A model generated the notes under the pieces. It saw nothing but the letters and a program-made list of their open reading frames with translations, was not told the origin of the DNA and made no database searches. Of a stretch of 64,000 nucleotides of DNA, positions 13,327 to 22,306 are shown in pieces (the first letter of the stretch is position 1; each line of letters begins with the position of its first letter). The stretch is taken from assembly GCF_900103625.1 (NCBI RefSeq), contig NZ_LT629700.1, positions 2,046,001 through 2,110,000 of the forward strand, written 5' to 3'. Made by a program: the position numbers and the translations under genes. This DNA is from Corynebacterium mycetoides. GTDB taxonomy: Bacteria > Actinomycetota > Actinomycetes > Mycobacteriales > Mycobacteriaceae.

Positions 13327-14574
13327 TTAGAACTTGGAGAACCGGTTGATGAGCTGGGACTCCATCTCGTTCCACGTCTCCACCTTGTCGGAGTAAGGGG
13401 GAGTGGGGACGTAGCCCCCGGCCTCGGTCGAGCCGAGCATGTAAGCGAGGTAGTCCTGCATGCGCGGGTTGGCCAGCAGCAGGGAGTTCAGGGAATCGTC
13501 CTTCGCCCAGTCCGCCGCGTCGGCGAGCAGCTCGTAGGCCTTGCCCATCTGGGCGGTGTCCACCGCCTCGGGCCCCTTCTCAATGTCGGCGGCGATGCCG
13601 GCGAAGGAGTAGGCGTTGTCGGGGTGGACAGTAACGGCCAGCTCCCCGGCGTTGGCGGAGACGACGATGTCCTCCCACGTGGACACACCGGCGAGCTCGT
13701 GGTCGTCGTTCTCCGTAATCCAGCGGATGAGGTGTTTTCCGGACGGGAAGGTGAAGATCTCGCCGTACTTGCCCAAAAAGACCGGCGCGGTTCCCAGGTA
13801 GGTGCGCAGCGTGTACACGGTCTTGCCCCGGACCGTGACCTTGATCGGGTCGATCCCGGCCTTGGACCAGGTAGAGACGTCGTAGGGGTCCTGGGCGGCC
13901 GCCCGCGCCTCCCGCTCGCGCCGGGCCTCCTCCTCGGCCTCGGTGCGGGCCGCCTTGGCTGCGGCAATGCGCTTCGTGGCCGCGTCGACTGCGGTGTCGC
14001 CAAGAGTCTGCTTATCGACGACGCGGACAGCGCCATCCAGCGAGCGCACGACGTCGGCCCAGTTCGCCAGCACCGCACGCCCCACGCCGGACCATTCGCT
14101 GAGACCGCTCTCGCCCGCGTAGTGCTCCGAACCTCGCTCAACGTTGGCCAGCACCGAATGCGAGGCGAAGAAGATCTGCGCCTGCTCCGCCGCGGCGACG
14201 TCGGCAAGCGAGCGGGAGATCTGGAACACGCCCGCGAGCTTGGAGACGTTCTCGTGGCTCGGTCGCCCGGCGAGGAAGGCGGGCGCGCCGATGATGTCGT
14301 AGTAGTTCCTCTCGTCCGGCACCACCTTGTCGTCGGCCTGCGCGGCGAACTGTGCCCACTGCGGGTGGTCCGTCAGGTCGTGGGGCGCGCCCGAGTCGAG
14401 GTAGGCGAGGAGCTCCTCCGGGGAGCCGAAGGCCAAAACGGAGTTGTCGTCTCCCAAAAACGCCTGCCACTGCGCACCGTTTTCCTTCCAGGCGGGTGCC
14501 CACAAGGTGAAGACGTCGCCGGCGGAAAGAGACAGTTTGACGGGGAGAATCGCGCGCGTGCTCATCGGGCTCAT
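13327..14574 (-). CDS. Conserved corynebacterial hypothetical protein
   Basis: 415 residues from ATG 14574. I do not recognise an enzyme family. The protein is soluble and acidic, with a beta-rich N-terminal half ([20 protein letters not shown]), a charged Ala/Glu/Arg helix near residues 200-225 that may be a coiled coil ([20 protein letters not shown]), and a C-terminal domain with [19 protein letters not shown]. No signal peptide or membrane segment is seen. TACAGT lies 8 bases before the ATG, supporting a leaderless start there rather than at an upstream TTG. The broken TRIC gene follows by 8 bases. Confidence 0.7.
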   Translation of the reverse strand: MSPMSTRAILPVKLSLSAGDVFTLWAPAWKENGAQWQAFLGDDNSVLAFGSPEELLAYLDSGAPHDLTDHPQWAQFAAQADDKVVPDERNYYDIIGAPAFLAGRPSHENVSKLAGVFQISRSLADVAAAEQAQIFFASHSVLANVERGSEHYAGESGLSEWSGVGRAVLANWADVVRSLDGAVRVVDKQTLGDTAVDAATKRIAAAKAARTEAEEEARREREARAAAQDPYDVSTWSKAGIDPIKVTVRGKTVYTLRTYLGTAPVFLGKYGEIFTFPSGKHLIRWITENDDHELAGVSTWEDIVVSANAGELAVTVHPDNAYSFAGIAADIEKGPEAVDTAQMGKAYELLADAADWAKDDSLNSLLLANPRMQDYLAYMLGSTEAGGYVPTPPYSDKVETWNEMESQLINRFSKF

Positions 14575-14582
14575 GGTGCGCA

Positions 14583-14588
14583 ACTGTA
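14583..14588 (-). promoter_or_regulatory. Leaderless -10 element of the 14574 gene
   Basis: TACAGT on the minus strand is followed by 8 bases and the ATG at 14574. Confidence 0.45.
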
Positions 14589-14596
14589 CTAAACCG

Positions 14597-15562
14597 CTAA
14601 CCCGTCGGGCGCCAAAAGCCCTTGAACGGCATGCCGATGTTCGAGGTGCGCACCGGGTTCATCTGCACCGGGTCGCCCGCCTCGATGTACATGCCGTCGC
14701 CCGCGTACATGGCCACGTGCCCGTCCCACACCGCGAGGTCCCCCGGCTGGAGCTGGTCGTAGGACACCTGGGTGCCTATCGCCTGCTCGTGCGCCATGCG
14801 GGGCAGATCCACCCCGGCCTGCTTGTAGGCCCAGGAGGTCAGCCCGGAGCAGTCGAATCCTCCCGGCCCCGTGCCGCCCCACACGTACGGCGCGCCGAGC
14901 TGGCTCTTGGCGGCTTCCACCGCGGCTCGCCCCGCGGCGCTTCCCTCTGCGGCATCTTCCGGGCCGTCTGTCGTGTTTTCTGCTGTGGCCTCCTCCTCCG
15001 GCAGTACGGCTTCCTTCTCCGCGGCGGCCGCCTCCATGGCGACGGGCCCGGACCCGGCCAGCGTGTGCAGCTCCTCCGTGGCGCGTTGGGCCGCTGGCGC
15101 GGGCGCCAGCGACGGCTCGGCTTCCAAGGCCGCGGCCACCTCCAGCATCCGGGAAGTGTGCGGGTGCAGGTCCTTCTCCAACTGCTCCAGCCGGCGCTGC
15201 ACGTCCGTGAGCGCGCCGGAGGCGATCTCGGCGAGCTTGGCCGCCACCTGCATGGGCGCCCCGGGCACAAGTGCGAGTGGGAGGAGCGCGGCGGCCTGCC
15301 CGAGGTAGCGCTGCGCGATGGCCACGATGTCCGCCCCCGCTTTCGCAACGAGCCCGGCGGCGGCGACCGCCGCGTCATCGATCGCGCCGCGGTTCGCCGA
15401 CAGTGCGTCCGCGGCGCGCCCCACCCGGCCGGGATCCGCGCCTACGATGCGCGCCAGCTCAGCAGCCTCGGAAAGGCTCGGGAGGGCCGGGACGGCGACG
15501 GGCCCGGTAAAGCGCGGGATTCTCGCCGCGACCGCGGACAGCACCTCGGCGGGGGAGATCAC
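14597..15562 (-). CDS. NlpC/P60 domain cell-wall hydrolase
   Basis: 321 residues. The C-terminal 110 residues are an NlpC/P60 endopeptidase domain: [18 protein letters not shown] with Cys238 as nucleophile and GHVAMY with His near 286; the family cuts D-Glu-meso-DAP bonds in peptidoglycan. The N-terminal 200 residues are Ala-rich and helical with a Pro/Glu-rich linker and no classical signal peptide. The ATG overlaps the stop of the preceding 95-residue gene by 4 bases, so the two are co-translated. This pairing recalls small-helical-protein plus P60 pairs exported by type VII-like routes, but no other secretion gene is present here. Confidence 0.85.
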   Translation of the reverse strand: MISPAEVLSAVAARIPRFTGPVAVPALPSLSEAAELARIVGADPGRVGRAADALSANRGAIDDAAVAAAGLVAKAGADIVAIAQRYLGQAAALLPLALVPGAPMQVAAKLAEIASGALTDVQRRLEQLEKDLHPHTSRMLEVAAALEAEPSLAPAPAAQRATEELHTLAGSGPVAMEAAAAEKEAVLPEEEATAENTTDGPEDAAEGSAAGRAAVEAAKSQLGAPYVWGGTGPGGFDCSGLTSWAYKQAGVDLPRMAHEQAIGTQVSYDQLQPGDLAVWDGHVAMYAGDGMYIEAGDPVQMNPVRTSNIGMPFKGFWRPTG

Positions 15563-15846
15563 GGCAGCATCGCCCCCAGTCTGCGGGCAGAAGCGGTATC
15601 GACGGCGGTGGCCGCCTCGACGGTGAGATCCATGACGTCGGCCAGCCTGAGCGCCTCCTCGCGCAGCATCACGCCGCGCTCGTTGGCGCGTTCAACAGCC
15701 CGGGCGAGAGCGGCGTCGAAAGCGGCGGTCGGGCCCGGACCGGGGTGGCCGGGCGGGGTAGTGATGTCGGCGATGGAGGAGGCGGCAGTGCGCAGGGCGC
15801 GAGTGAGTTCCGCGACCGCCGGCGCGTCCACAACGAAACTGTTCAT
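15559..15846 (-). CDS. 95-residue helical protein coupled to the NlpC/P60 gene
   Basis: From ATG 15846 (AAGGAAGG immediately upstream) the product is 95 residues, Ala-rich and predicted all helical ([40 protein letters not shown]). It has no signal peptide and no Trp-X-Gly turn, but its size, composition and two-helix pattern resemble EspC/WXG100-like type VII substrates. It shares 4 bases with the start of the P60 hydrolase. Function unknown; the type VII relation is an inference from size and neighbour only. Confidence 0.7.
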   Translation of the reverse strand: MNSFVVDAPAVAELTRALRTAASSIADITTPPGHPGPGPTAAFDAALARAVERANERGVMLREEALRLADVMDLTVEAATAVDTASARRLGAMLP

Positions 15847-15903
15847 GCCTTCCTTAGACGGCGCGGCGCCCCGGCAGGTTCCATCGCGCGGCATATTGAC
15901 CGT

Positions 15904-15909
15904 TAGCAT
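15904..15909 (+). promoter_or_regulatory. Leaderless -10 element of upp
   Basis: TAGCAT is followed by 7 bases and the ATG at 15917. An earlier in-frame ATG at 15908 lies inside the hexamer, so 15917 is the better start. Confidence 0.5.
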
Positions 15910-15916
15910 GGGGGAC

Positions 15917-16552
15917 ATGGACGTTACCGTTGTGCGCCACCCTCTGGCCGCCTCCCGCCTGACCATCATGCGCGACGAGCGCAGCAACAACGCCGCGTTC
16001 CGCGCGGCGCTGGCGGACCTCGGCGGGATGCTCATCTACGAGGCCTCCCGCGACCTCGAGGTGGAGCACTTCCCCTGCCACACCCCCGTCGGGGAAGCAG
16101 ACGGCGTGCAGCTGGCCAAGCCTCCCATCATCGTGCCCATCATCCGCGCGGGCCTCGGCATGATCGACTCTGCGCTGTCGATGATCCCCGACGCGCAAGT
16201 CGGCTTCATCGGCCTGGCGCGCGACGAGGAAACGCACGAGCCGGTGCCGTACCTCGAGGCGTTGCCGCAGGACCTCTCCGGCCAGCCGGTCTTCCTCGTC
16301 GACCCGATGCTCGCCACCGGCGGGTCCCTCATCCACGCCATTGACCTGTTGACGGGCCGCGGCGCCGACGACATCACGTGTATTTGCATTGTGTCGGCGC
16401 AGGCGGGCGTCGACAAGCTCGAGGCCCATAGCCCGCACGTGCGGCTGATCACGGCGGCGGTGGACCCCGAGCTCAACGCGGACGCCTACATCGTGCCGGG
16501 CTTGGGCGACGCCGGCGACAGGCTGTACGGGCCGCGCAACATCAACCTGTAG
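15917..16552 (+). CDS. upp: Uracil phosphoribosyltransferase
   Basis: 211 residues, the usual Upp length. Salvages uracil to UMP using PRPP. The PRPP-binding signature appears as [18 protein letters not shown] and the uracil-binding end as [15 protein letters not shown]; an [11 protein letters not shown] segment near the N-terminus is also typical. Divergent from the P60 pair. Start chosen by the family N-terminus and the TAGCAT spacing. Confidence 0.95.
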   Translation: MDVTVVRHPLAASRLTIMRDERSNNAAFRAALADLGGMLIYEASRDLEVEHFPCHTPVGEADGVQLAKPPIIVPIIRAGLGMIDSALSMIPDAQVGFIGLARDEETHEPVPYLEALPQDLSGQPVFLVDPMLATGGSLIHAIDLLTGRGADDITCICIVSAQAGVDKLEAHSPHVRLITAAVDPELNADAYIVPGLGDAGDRLYGPRNINL

Positions 16553-16614
16553 TAGTCTCGGGCGCGTCCACGGGGGACAGTTTTTCTACACGACATACAC
16601 AGCGGGGGGCTGTT

Positions 16615-16992
16615 ATGGCGGACATCATGCCGCAATCGAATTGGGCCAGTTACGGGTTCGCGCTCGCGGAGCGACTGCGCGCGCTGCGCGAGATGAGGGG
16701 GTTGAGCCAGCGCAGGCTGGCGGAGCTGTCGGGGGTGTCGCGGAGCTTGATTTCGAACCTGGAGCGCAACCAGTACAACACGTCGCGCTCGGCAGATCCC
16801 ACGCTTTCGACCGTCTACCGCATCGCGCACGCGCTGCACGTGCCGCCGCTGGCGCTGCTGCCGGCGCCGGACTCGGTGGTGGAGCCGAGGTGCTCGGAGA
16901 CCGCGGCGGCCGTGATGCCGGTGCGCGCCGTGTGGCCGGCGTCGCCCGAGGATACCGCGCGTTTCGACGACGCCCACCTCGCCGGCTCCTAG
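16615..16992 (+). CDS. XRE-family helix-turn-helix regulator
   Basis: 125 residues from ATG 16615 with a G-run ribosome binding site. Residues about 20-80 form a Cro/C1-type HTH: LRALREMRGLSQRRLAELSGVSRSLISNLERNQ, followed by DPTLSTVYRIAHALHVPP. The remaining 45 residues show no sensor domain. It is a small DNA-binding regulator conserved after upp in corynebacteria as I recall; its targets cannot be told from the sequence. Confidence 0.85.
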   Translation: MADIMPQSNWASYGFALAERLRALREMRGLSQRRLAELSGVSRSLISNLERNQYNTSRSADPTLSTVYRIAHALHVPPLALLPAPDSVVEPRCSETAAAVMPVRAVWPASPEDTARFDDAHLAGS

Positions 16993-17087
16993 CCACGGGC
17001 CGCGCGATGTACCGCTTTGTCTAGTTGGTAAACTCTGCACGACGCACTATTCGCACTTTTTATAGGTCGTAAGCAGGGAGGACCACA

Positions 17088-18290
17088 GTGGGTGAAGCGG
17101 GCACAGGATCCGGCATACTCGCCGGCGTGAGCGAGTGGATGCGCGTGAACGAAGCTGACGTGCTGAGCTGGCGGCGCCACATCCACGCGCACCCCGAGCT
17201 CTCCCACGAGGAAGTGGAGACGACGGCGTTCATCTCGCGGGTGCTCACGGACCACGGCATGAACCCCGTGCCGTTCCCGGGCACGGGCCTCTACGTCGAC
17301 ATTGGGCCGGACGGGGGAGACCGGCTGGCGTTCCGCGCCGACATCGACGCGCTCCGCGTCGCCGAGATCTCCGGCCTCGAGTTCGCCTCCGGCACCCCCG
17401 GCGTGTCGCACTCCTGCGGCCACGACGTCCACACCACCATCTGTCTGGCCCTGGCGTGCGCGCTGTCGGAGCAAGAGCTCGAGCACGGGGTCCGCATCAT
17501 CTTCCAGCCGGCGGAGGAAGTGATGGGCGGGGGAGCCATCGACGTCATCCGCTGGGGCGGGCTGAAAAACGTCGCGGCCATCTACGCGCTGCACGTGGAG
17601 CCGTCGATACGCGTGGGCCAGATCGGGGTGCGCACGGGGGCGATTACCTCGGCCGCGGACGTGATCAGTTTGGAGATCACGGGCCCCGGCGGGCACACCT
17701 CGCGGCCGCAGAAGACGGCGGACGTGGTCTACGCGCTCGGCGCCGTGGTCACGCAGCTTCCCGCGCTGCTGTCGCGGCGCGTGGACCCGCGCACGGGCAC
17801 GGTCGTCGCCTTCGGCGCGGTGGAGGCGGGCGGAGCCGCCAACGCGATCCCGAAGGCCGGCCGGCTCAAGGGCACCATCCGCACCTCGGACATCGGCACG
17901 TGGCGGGCGCTCGAAGGGCTGATCACCGAGCTCGTCGGCCAGATTCTGGCTCCCACCGGGTGCGACTTCGACCTGCACTACACGCGCGGTGTGCCGCCCG
18001 TGCTGAACGACGACGTGGCAACCGCCCTGGTCGTCGAGGCGGGTCGCTCGGTGGACCCGCACGCCGTGGTCTCCGCCCCGCAGTCCTCCGGCGGCGAGGA
18101 CTTCTCGTGGTACCTCGAGCACGTGCCCGGGGCGATGGTGCGCCTCGGCGCGTGGAGCGGCAAGGGGTCGAAGCAGGACCTGCACCAGGGGGATTTGGTC
18201 GTGGACGAGAAGTCGATCGGGGTGGGCGTGCGCCTGTTCGGGGCGGTGGCGGAGAAGTACTTCGCCGCTGTCGCCGTTGACGAGGGGTGA
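17088..18290 (+). CDS. M20 family amidohydrolase / peptidase
   Basis: 400 residues from GTG 17088 (AGGGAGG ribosome binding site). M20D metallohydrolase of the hippurate hydrolase/N-acyl-amino-acid amidohydrolase type: RHIHAHPELSHEE, metal ligands in SHSCGHDVHT, the catalytic Glu-Glu in QPAEEVMGGG, and the dimerisation-domain His in GPGGHTSRPQ. Cleaves an acyl or aminoacyl group from an amino acid or peptide; the exact substrate is not evident. No signal peptide, so cytosolic. It sits between the XRE gene and lpdA with about 65 bases before lpdA. Confidence 0.88.
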   Translation: MGEAGTGSGILAGVSEWMRVNEADVLSWRRHIHAHPELSHEEVETTAFISRVLTDHGMNPVPFPGTGLYVDIGPDGGDRLAFRADIDALRVAEISGLEFASGTPGVSHSCGHDVHTTICLALACALSEQELEHGVRIIFQPAEEVMGGGAIDVIRWGGLKNVAAIYALHVEPSIRVGQIGVRTGAITSAADVISLEITGPGGHTSRPQKTADVVYALGAVVTQLPALLSRRVDPRTGTVVAFGAVEAGGAANAIPKAGRLKGTIRTSDIGTWRALEGLITELVGQILAPTGCDFDLHYTRGVPPVLNDDVATALVVEAGRSVDPHAVVSAPQSSGGEDFSWYLEHVPGAMVRLGAWSGKGSKQDLHQGDLVVDEKSIGVGVRLFGAVAEKYFAAVAVDEG

Positions 18291-18355
18291 ATGTAGACTT
18301 GCCTTCCGTCAACGTGGTCGTCTATTAGAGCGTGAGCTCACGGAGGAATAGCTAG

Positions 18356-19762
18356 GTGTCCAAGAAGATCGTCATCATCGGTGGTGGCCCCGCAGGCTAC
18401 GAAGCCGCGCTCGCCGGCTCGAAGTACGGGGCGGACATCACCTTGATCGAGAATCGGGCCATCGGCGGTTCCGCGATCAACCTCGACGTCGTGCCGTCGA
18501 AGGGGTTCATCGCGGCCTCCAACATCAAGACAGACCTGCGCCGCGCCGACGACATGGGGCTCAACCACGGCCTCGGCGAGGCGAGCCTGCTCATCACCGC
18601 GCTGAACAACCGCGTGGTCGCGCTCGCCTCGGAGCAGGCCCGCGACGTGAAGAAGCAGCTGGAGCGCGCCGGGATCAAGATCATTAACGGCAAGGGAGCC
18701 CTGTCGTCGGAGCAGACGGGCCACACCACCCACAGCGTGAAGGTCACCTACCCCGACGGCACGTTCGAGCGTGTCGACGCCGACATGGTGCTTGTGTGCA
18801 CCGGGGCCTCCCCGCGCGTGATCAAGGGCGCGGAGCCCGACGGCAAGCGCATCCTCAATTGGCGCCAGGTCTACGACCTGATTGAGCAGCCCGAGCACCT
18901 GATTGTGGTCGGCTCCGGCGTCACCGGCGCGGAGTTCGTCTCCGCCTTCGCCGAGCTGGGAGTCAAGGTCACCATGGTGTCCTCCGGCAGCCGAATCCTG
19001 CCGCATGACGACGCGGATGCGGCCGACGTCCTAGAGACGGTGCTGGCGGGCCGCGGCGTGGAGCTGGTCAAGGACGCTTACGCCGACAGCGTGGTCAACA
19101 CGGGCGACGGTGTCGTGGTGACCACGAAGGACGGGCGCACCATCGAGGGTTCGCACTGCATCATGTCCATCGGTTCGATCCCCAACACGAAGGATCTCGG
19201 CCTCGAGGCCAACGGCGTGTCTATGACCCCGTCGGGGCACATCCACGTGGACCGTGTCTCGCGCACCAATGTCGCTGGCGTGTACGCGGCGGGCGACTGC
19301 TCTGATCTCATGCCGCTGGCGTCGGTGGCCGCGATGCAGGGGCGCATCGCCATGCACCACGCGCTCGGCGAGGGCGTGGAGCCGCTGCGTTTGAAGACGG
19401 TGGGCAACGCCGTGTTCACCCGCCCGGAGATCGCCGCCGTGGGCGTGACCGAGCAGCAGATCACCAACGGCGAGGTGGATGCCGACGTGGTCAAGCTCGA
19501 TCTGGAGACCAACCCGCGCGCGAAGATGCGCTCGCTGCAGCACGGCTTTGTCAAGATCTTCGCGCGCAAGGGCTCAGGCCAGGTGCTCGGCGGGGTGATC
19601 GTGGCCCCGACTGCCTCCGAGCTGATTCTCTCCCTGACGATTGCTGTGACCAACAACCTGAGCGTGTCCCAGCTCGCAGAGTCCATGGCGGTCTACCCGT
19701 CACTGTCCGGCTCGATCACCGAGGCCGCGCGCCGCCTGGTCACCTCCACCGACCTGGATTAA
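18356..19762 (+). CDS. lpdA: Flavoprotein disulfide reductase-like NAD(P)H quinone reductase LpdA
   Basis: 468 residues from GTG 18356 (GGAGG 9 bases upstream). FAD and NAD Rossmann motifs IVIIGGGPAGYEAA and HLIVVGSGVTGAEFV and the ATG-type GVYAAGDC motif are intact. The redox-active CxxxxC of true lipoamide dehydrogenases is absent: the segment reads GGSAINLDVVPSK. This matches mycobacterial LpdA (Rv3303c type), a quinone reductase rather than an E3 subunit. The stop overlaps the convergent prpR pseudogene by 4 bases. Confidence 0.88.
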   Translation: MSKKIVIIGGGPAGYEAALAGSKYGADITLIENRAIGGSAINLDVVPSKGFIAASNIKTDLRRADDMGLNHGLGEASLLITALNNRVVALASEQARDVKKQLERAGIKIINGKGALSSEQTGHTTHSVKVTYPDGTFERVDADMVLVCTGASPRVIKGAEPDGKRILNWRQVYDLIEQPEHLIVVGSGVTGAEFVSAFAELGVKVTMVSSGSRILPHDDADAADVLETVLAGRGVELVKDAYADSVVNTGDGVVVTTKDGRTIEGSHCIMSIGSIPNTKDLGLEANGVSMTPSGHIHVDRVSRTNVAGVYAAGDCSDLMPLASVAAMQGRIAMHHALGEGVEPLRLKTVGNAVFTRPEIAAVGVTEQQITNGEVDADVVKLDLETNPRAKMRSLQHGFVKIFARKGSGQVLGGVIVAPTASELILSLTIAVTNNLSVSQLAESMAVYPSLSGSITEAARRLVTSTDLD

Positions 19763-21078
19763 CGGGACTCACCGTCCGCGTTGCGCGGCGCCGGCAGCTT
19801 CGGGAACGCCCGCTGCGGGCATGCTTCACGGGGGCAGGTTTCGCACCCCGGGCCGATCGGCGTGGCCGATCGCAAGCTGAGGTCAAGGCCGTCCGCGTAG
19901 ACGAGCTTGCCGGCGTGCGCGATGTCGCACCCGAGCGCGACGGCGTTCTCCTGCCGGGGCGCGCCGAACCCCGCGGTGGGTCCCTGCACCATCCGCGCCA
20001 CCCACAGGTAGCGGGTGCCGTCGGGCATCACGGAGACCTGGCGGGTCACCCGGTTCGGGGTGTCGAACGCGCGGTGGACCACCCACAGCGGGCACGTCCC
20101 GCCCGTCACCGCGAAGGGGAACGAGGTGGTGGACTGCCTCTTGGAAATGTTGCCGGCGCGGTCGGTCCGGATGAAGAAGAAAGGGACGGCTGCCGCGCCG
20201 GGGCGCTGCAGCGTGCCCAGCCGCTGGCAGGTGGATTCGAAGCTGGTGCCGAAGCGCGAGGAGATCACCTCGATGTCGTAGCGGGTGCTTTCCGCCGCGT
20301 GGAGGATTTCCGTGTACGGCATGGTCACGGCGGCCGCGAAGTACTGCGCCAGCCCGTGGCGGGCGATGCGGCGGGCGGGGGAGTCCGGCTTTAAGGTGTC
20401 CGGGTGCGCGTCCAGGTGGGCGTCGATAAGCGGGGCGAAGGTGCTCAGCCCGTAGTGGTAGGCCATCTTGAAGCACTGCTGGGCCTCAGTGAGCCCCGTG
20501 CGCAGGCGGAGCTCGCGGGCGGGGACGTCGTAGACGGAGCGCGGCCCGCCGACGTCCTGGTTGAAGCGGACGGTGACGCCGAGATTTTTGTCGAAGGCCG
20601 CGGCGAGGCTGGTCAACCTCGCCTGGCGCCCGCGGGCGGCGGCGGCGAGCTCTTCGGCGGCGCGGTCGAGGTCGGCGAAGTGGTTGCGGTTGTCCTGGAA
20701 GAAAGTCCGCACAGCGGCGTACGGGTTGGCGGCGCCGATGCCGAGGCTCGAGGGAATGGCCACGATGGCGTCGGCGACGGCGGGGTAGCGCGCGGCCATG
20801 TCCCGCACGACGGCCGGGGCGACGCCGGGGAGCAGCCCGGCGAGTTCGGTGAGCGTGCGGCGCTCGTCATCGCCGGAAAAGTAGGCGGGGTCGAGGCCGA
20901 AAACGCTGGTGAGCCCGACCAGGACGGAGACGGTCAAGGGACGCTAGTTGTTCTCCAGCTGGTTGAGGTAGCTCGTGGAGATGCCGAGGCGCTGGGCCAT
21001 GTCCACCTGGGTCAGGTCGTTATCCCGGCGGACCGTCCGAATCCGTCCCCCCGCGTAGAGCTTGGCCACCGCCCGCAC
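19759..21078 (-). pseudogene. prpR: Methylcitrate operon regulator prpR, interrupted by an in-frame TAG
   Basis: From GTG 21078 (GAGAAAGG upstream) the frame encodes an HTH (RTVRRDNDLTQVDMAQRLGISTSYLNQLENN), then TAG at 20946-20944, then continues in frame as RPLTVSVLVGLTSVFGLDPAYF through to a Cys-rich C-terminus (GPGCETCPREACPQRAFP). This is the PrpR/RamB architecture: HTH, central acyl-CoA-sensing DUF955-like region and C-terminal DUF2083. The stop cuts the conserved LNQIE...RPLTV block after 44 residues. Restart at a downstream codon would give a protein lacking the DNA-binding domain. Readthrough is possible but the target operon is also destroyed. Confidence 0.88.
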
Positions 21079-21105
21079 CCGCCTTTCTCCGCCGTGAACT
21101 GCATT

Positions 21106-21123
21106 TTTACAAAGTTTACAAAA
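21106..21123. promoter_or_regulatory. Candidate PrpR/RamB operator in the prpR-prpD gap
   Basis: Two adjacent 9-bp direct repeats, TTTACAAAG and TTTACAAAA, lie between the divergent prpR and prpD starts. The reverse strand reads AAACTTTGTAAA, one base from the RamB-type core AACTTTGCAAA. Likely the former binding site for the now broken regulator. Confidence 0.45.
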
Positions 21124-21239
21124 TGGGCTTATTTTGCACTCGAAACTTCGCATTCTAGATCATGGCGTCGGTCACATTCCCTCTCTTACTATGAGGTGAA
21201 CCATTCAATCCGGAGTGCCTCAAGGAGTAACGCATACCC

Positions 21240-21387
21240 ATGATCAACCACGAAGTACGCACCCACCGTTCCGCCGAGGAGTTCCCGATCGAGGAGCACC
21301 TGGCTTACAAGGTGGCCAAAGTCGCCGCCGACCCGGTCGAGGTCCCCGAGGACACCAAGGACATGATCATCAACCGGATCATCGACA
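21240..21387 (+). pseudogene. prpD: prpD (2-methylcitrate dehydratase) 5' remnant
   Basis: ATG 21240 begins [20 protein letters not shown] and runs to DMIINRIID, the first ~49 residues of corynebacterial 2-methylcitrate dehydratase PrpD (normally about 500 residues). After the codon for Asp near 21386 the homology stops abruptly and the sequence becomes internal prpC in another frame. The ribosome binding site AAGGAG lies about 12 bases upstream. The peptide would terminate at 21497 after a nonsense tail. Confidence 0.85.
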
Positions 21388-22194
21388 CCCGACGCGGATC
21401 ACATCCGCGACGTTGCGCTGACACTGCTGACCAAGCTGCCCACCATCGTGGCCCTCGACATCCGCCGCCGCAGGGGCGAGGGATACATCGAGCCTGACGT
21501 GAACCGGGGCTACGCGGAGAACTTCCTGTGGATGGTCTTCGGCGACGGCGAGGGCTCGCCCGCCACGATCCCCTCCGACATCGAGGCGTTTGAAAAGTCG
21601 ATGATCCTCTACGCGGAGCACTCCTTCAACGCCTCCACGTTCACCGCCCGCGTGATCACCTCCACCAACTCGGACGCGTGGTCGGCCGTCACCGGCGCCA
21701 TCGGCGCGCTCAAGGGCCCGCTCCACGGCGGCGCCAACGAATTCGTCATGCACAACTTCGTCGAGATCGGCGACCCGGCGAAGGCCGAGGAGTGGACGCT
21801 TGCCAAGCTGAAGAACAAAGAGCTTGTCATGGGCTTCGGCCACCGCGTGTACAAGAAGGGCGACTCGCGCGTTCCCACCATGGAGGCGTGCTTCAAAAAG
21901 CTCGCCTCCGAGCACCCGGAGAAGGACTCGCAGAAGTGGGTCGAGATCTACGACATCATGGCTAAGACCATGTACGACAACACCTCGATCCGCATCATGC
22001 CGAACCTGGATTTTCCGGCGGGCCCCGCCTACCACATCCTCGGTTTCGACATCGAGTTCTTCACTCCGCTGTTCGTGATGGCGCGTATTACCGGCTGGAC
22101 CGCCCACATCATCGAGCAGTACAACAACCCGACGATCATCCGCCCGCTGGCCGCGTACAACGGGCCGGACGAGCGCCACGTACCGGCGAAGTAA
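21388..22194 (+). pseudogene. prpC: prpC (2-methylcitrate synthase) 3' fragment
   Basis: From about 21394 the +1 frame reads [26 protein letters not shown] and continues intact to a TAA at 22194, about two thirds of a ~380-residue citrate synthase-family protein. Catalytic residues of the large domain survive: GPLHGGANE, MGFGHRVYKKGDSR and the Asp in MPNLDFPAG. The N-terminal third is missing and the fragment is out of frame with the prpD start, so a full-length product cannot be made. A GTG at 21448 could start a truncated 248-residue protein. The intact order in this genus is prpD-prpB-prpC; the middle has been deleted. Confidence 0.85.
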
Positions 22195-22213
22195 CCCGCC
22201 GCGTGCGACGATG

Positions 22214-22247
22214 AGGCTCCTCCCGGATATTGTTTCGGGGGGAGCCT
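22214..22247 (+). terminator. Hairpin after the prpC fragment
   Basis: AGGCTCCTCCCG pairs with CGGGGGGAGCCT around a 10-base loop (12 pairs, one G-T). No long T-run follows, so it may be a weak intrinsic terminator separating the prp remnant from pyc. Confidence 0.55.
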
Positions 22248-22306
22248 GTCTCATGACGCCATTCGATCCACCTTAACGTCACTTGAAGGGAAAGGACCGG
22301 TTTAAC

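Noticed and set aside
17088..18290. Assigning the M20 enzyme as the axillary N-acyl-glutamine aminoacylase of skin corynebacteria
   Set aside because: It shares only the general M20 motifs; the family is broad and the sequence does not allow the substrate to be named.
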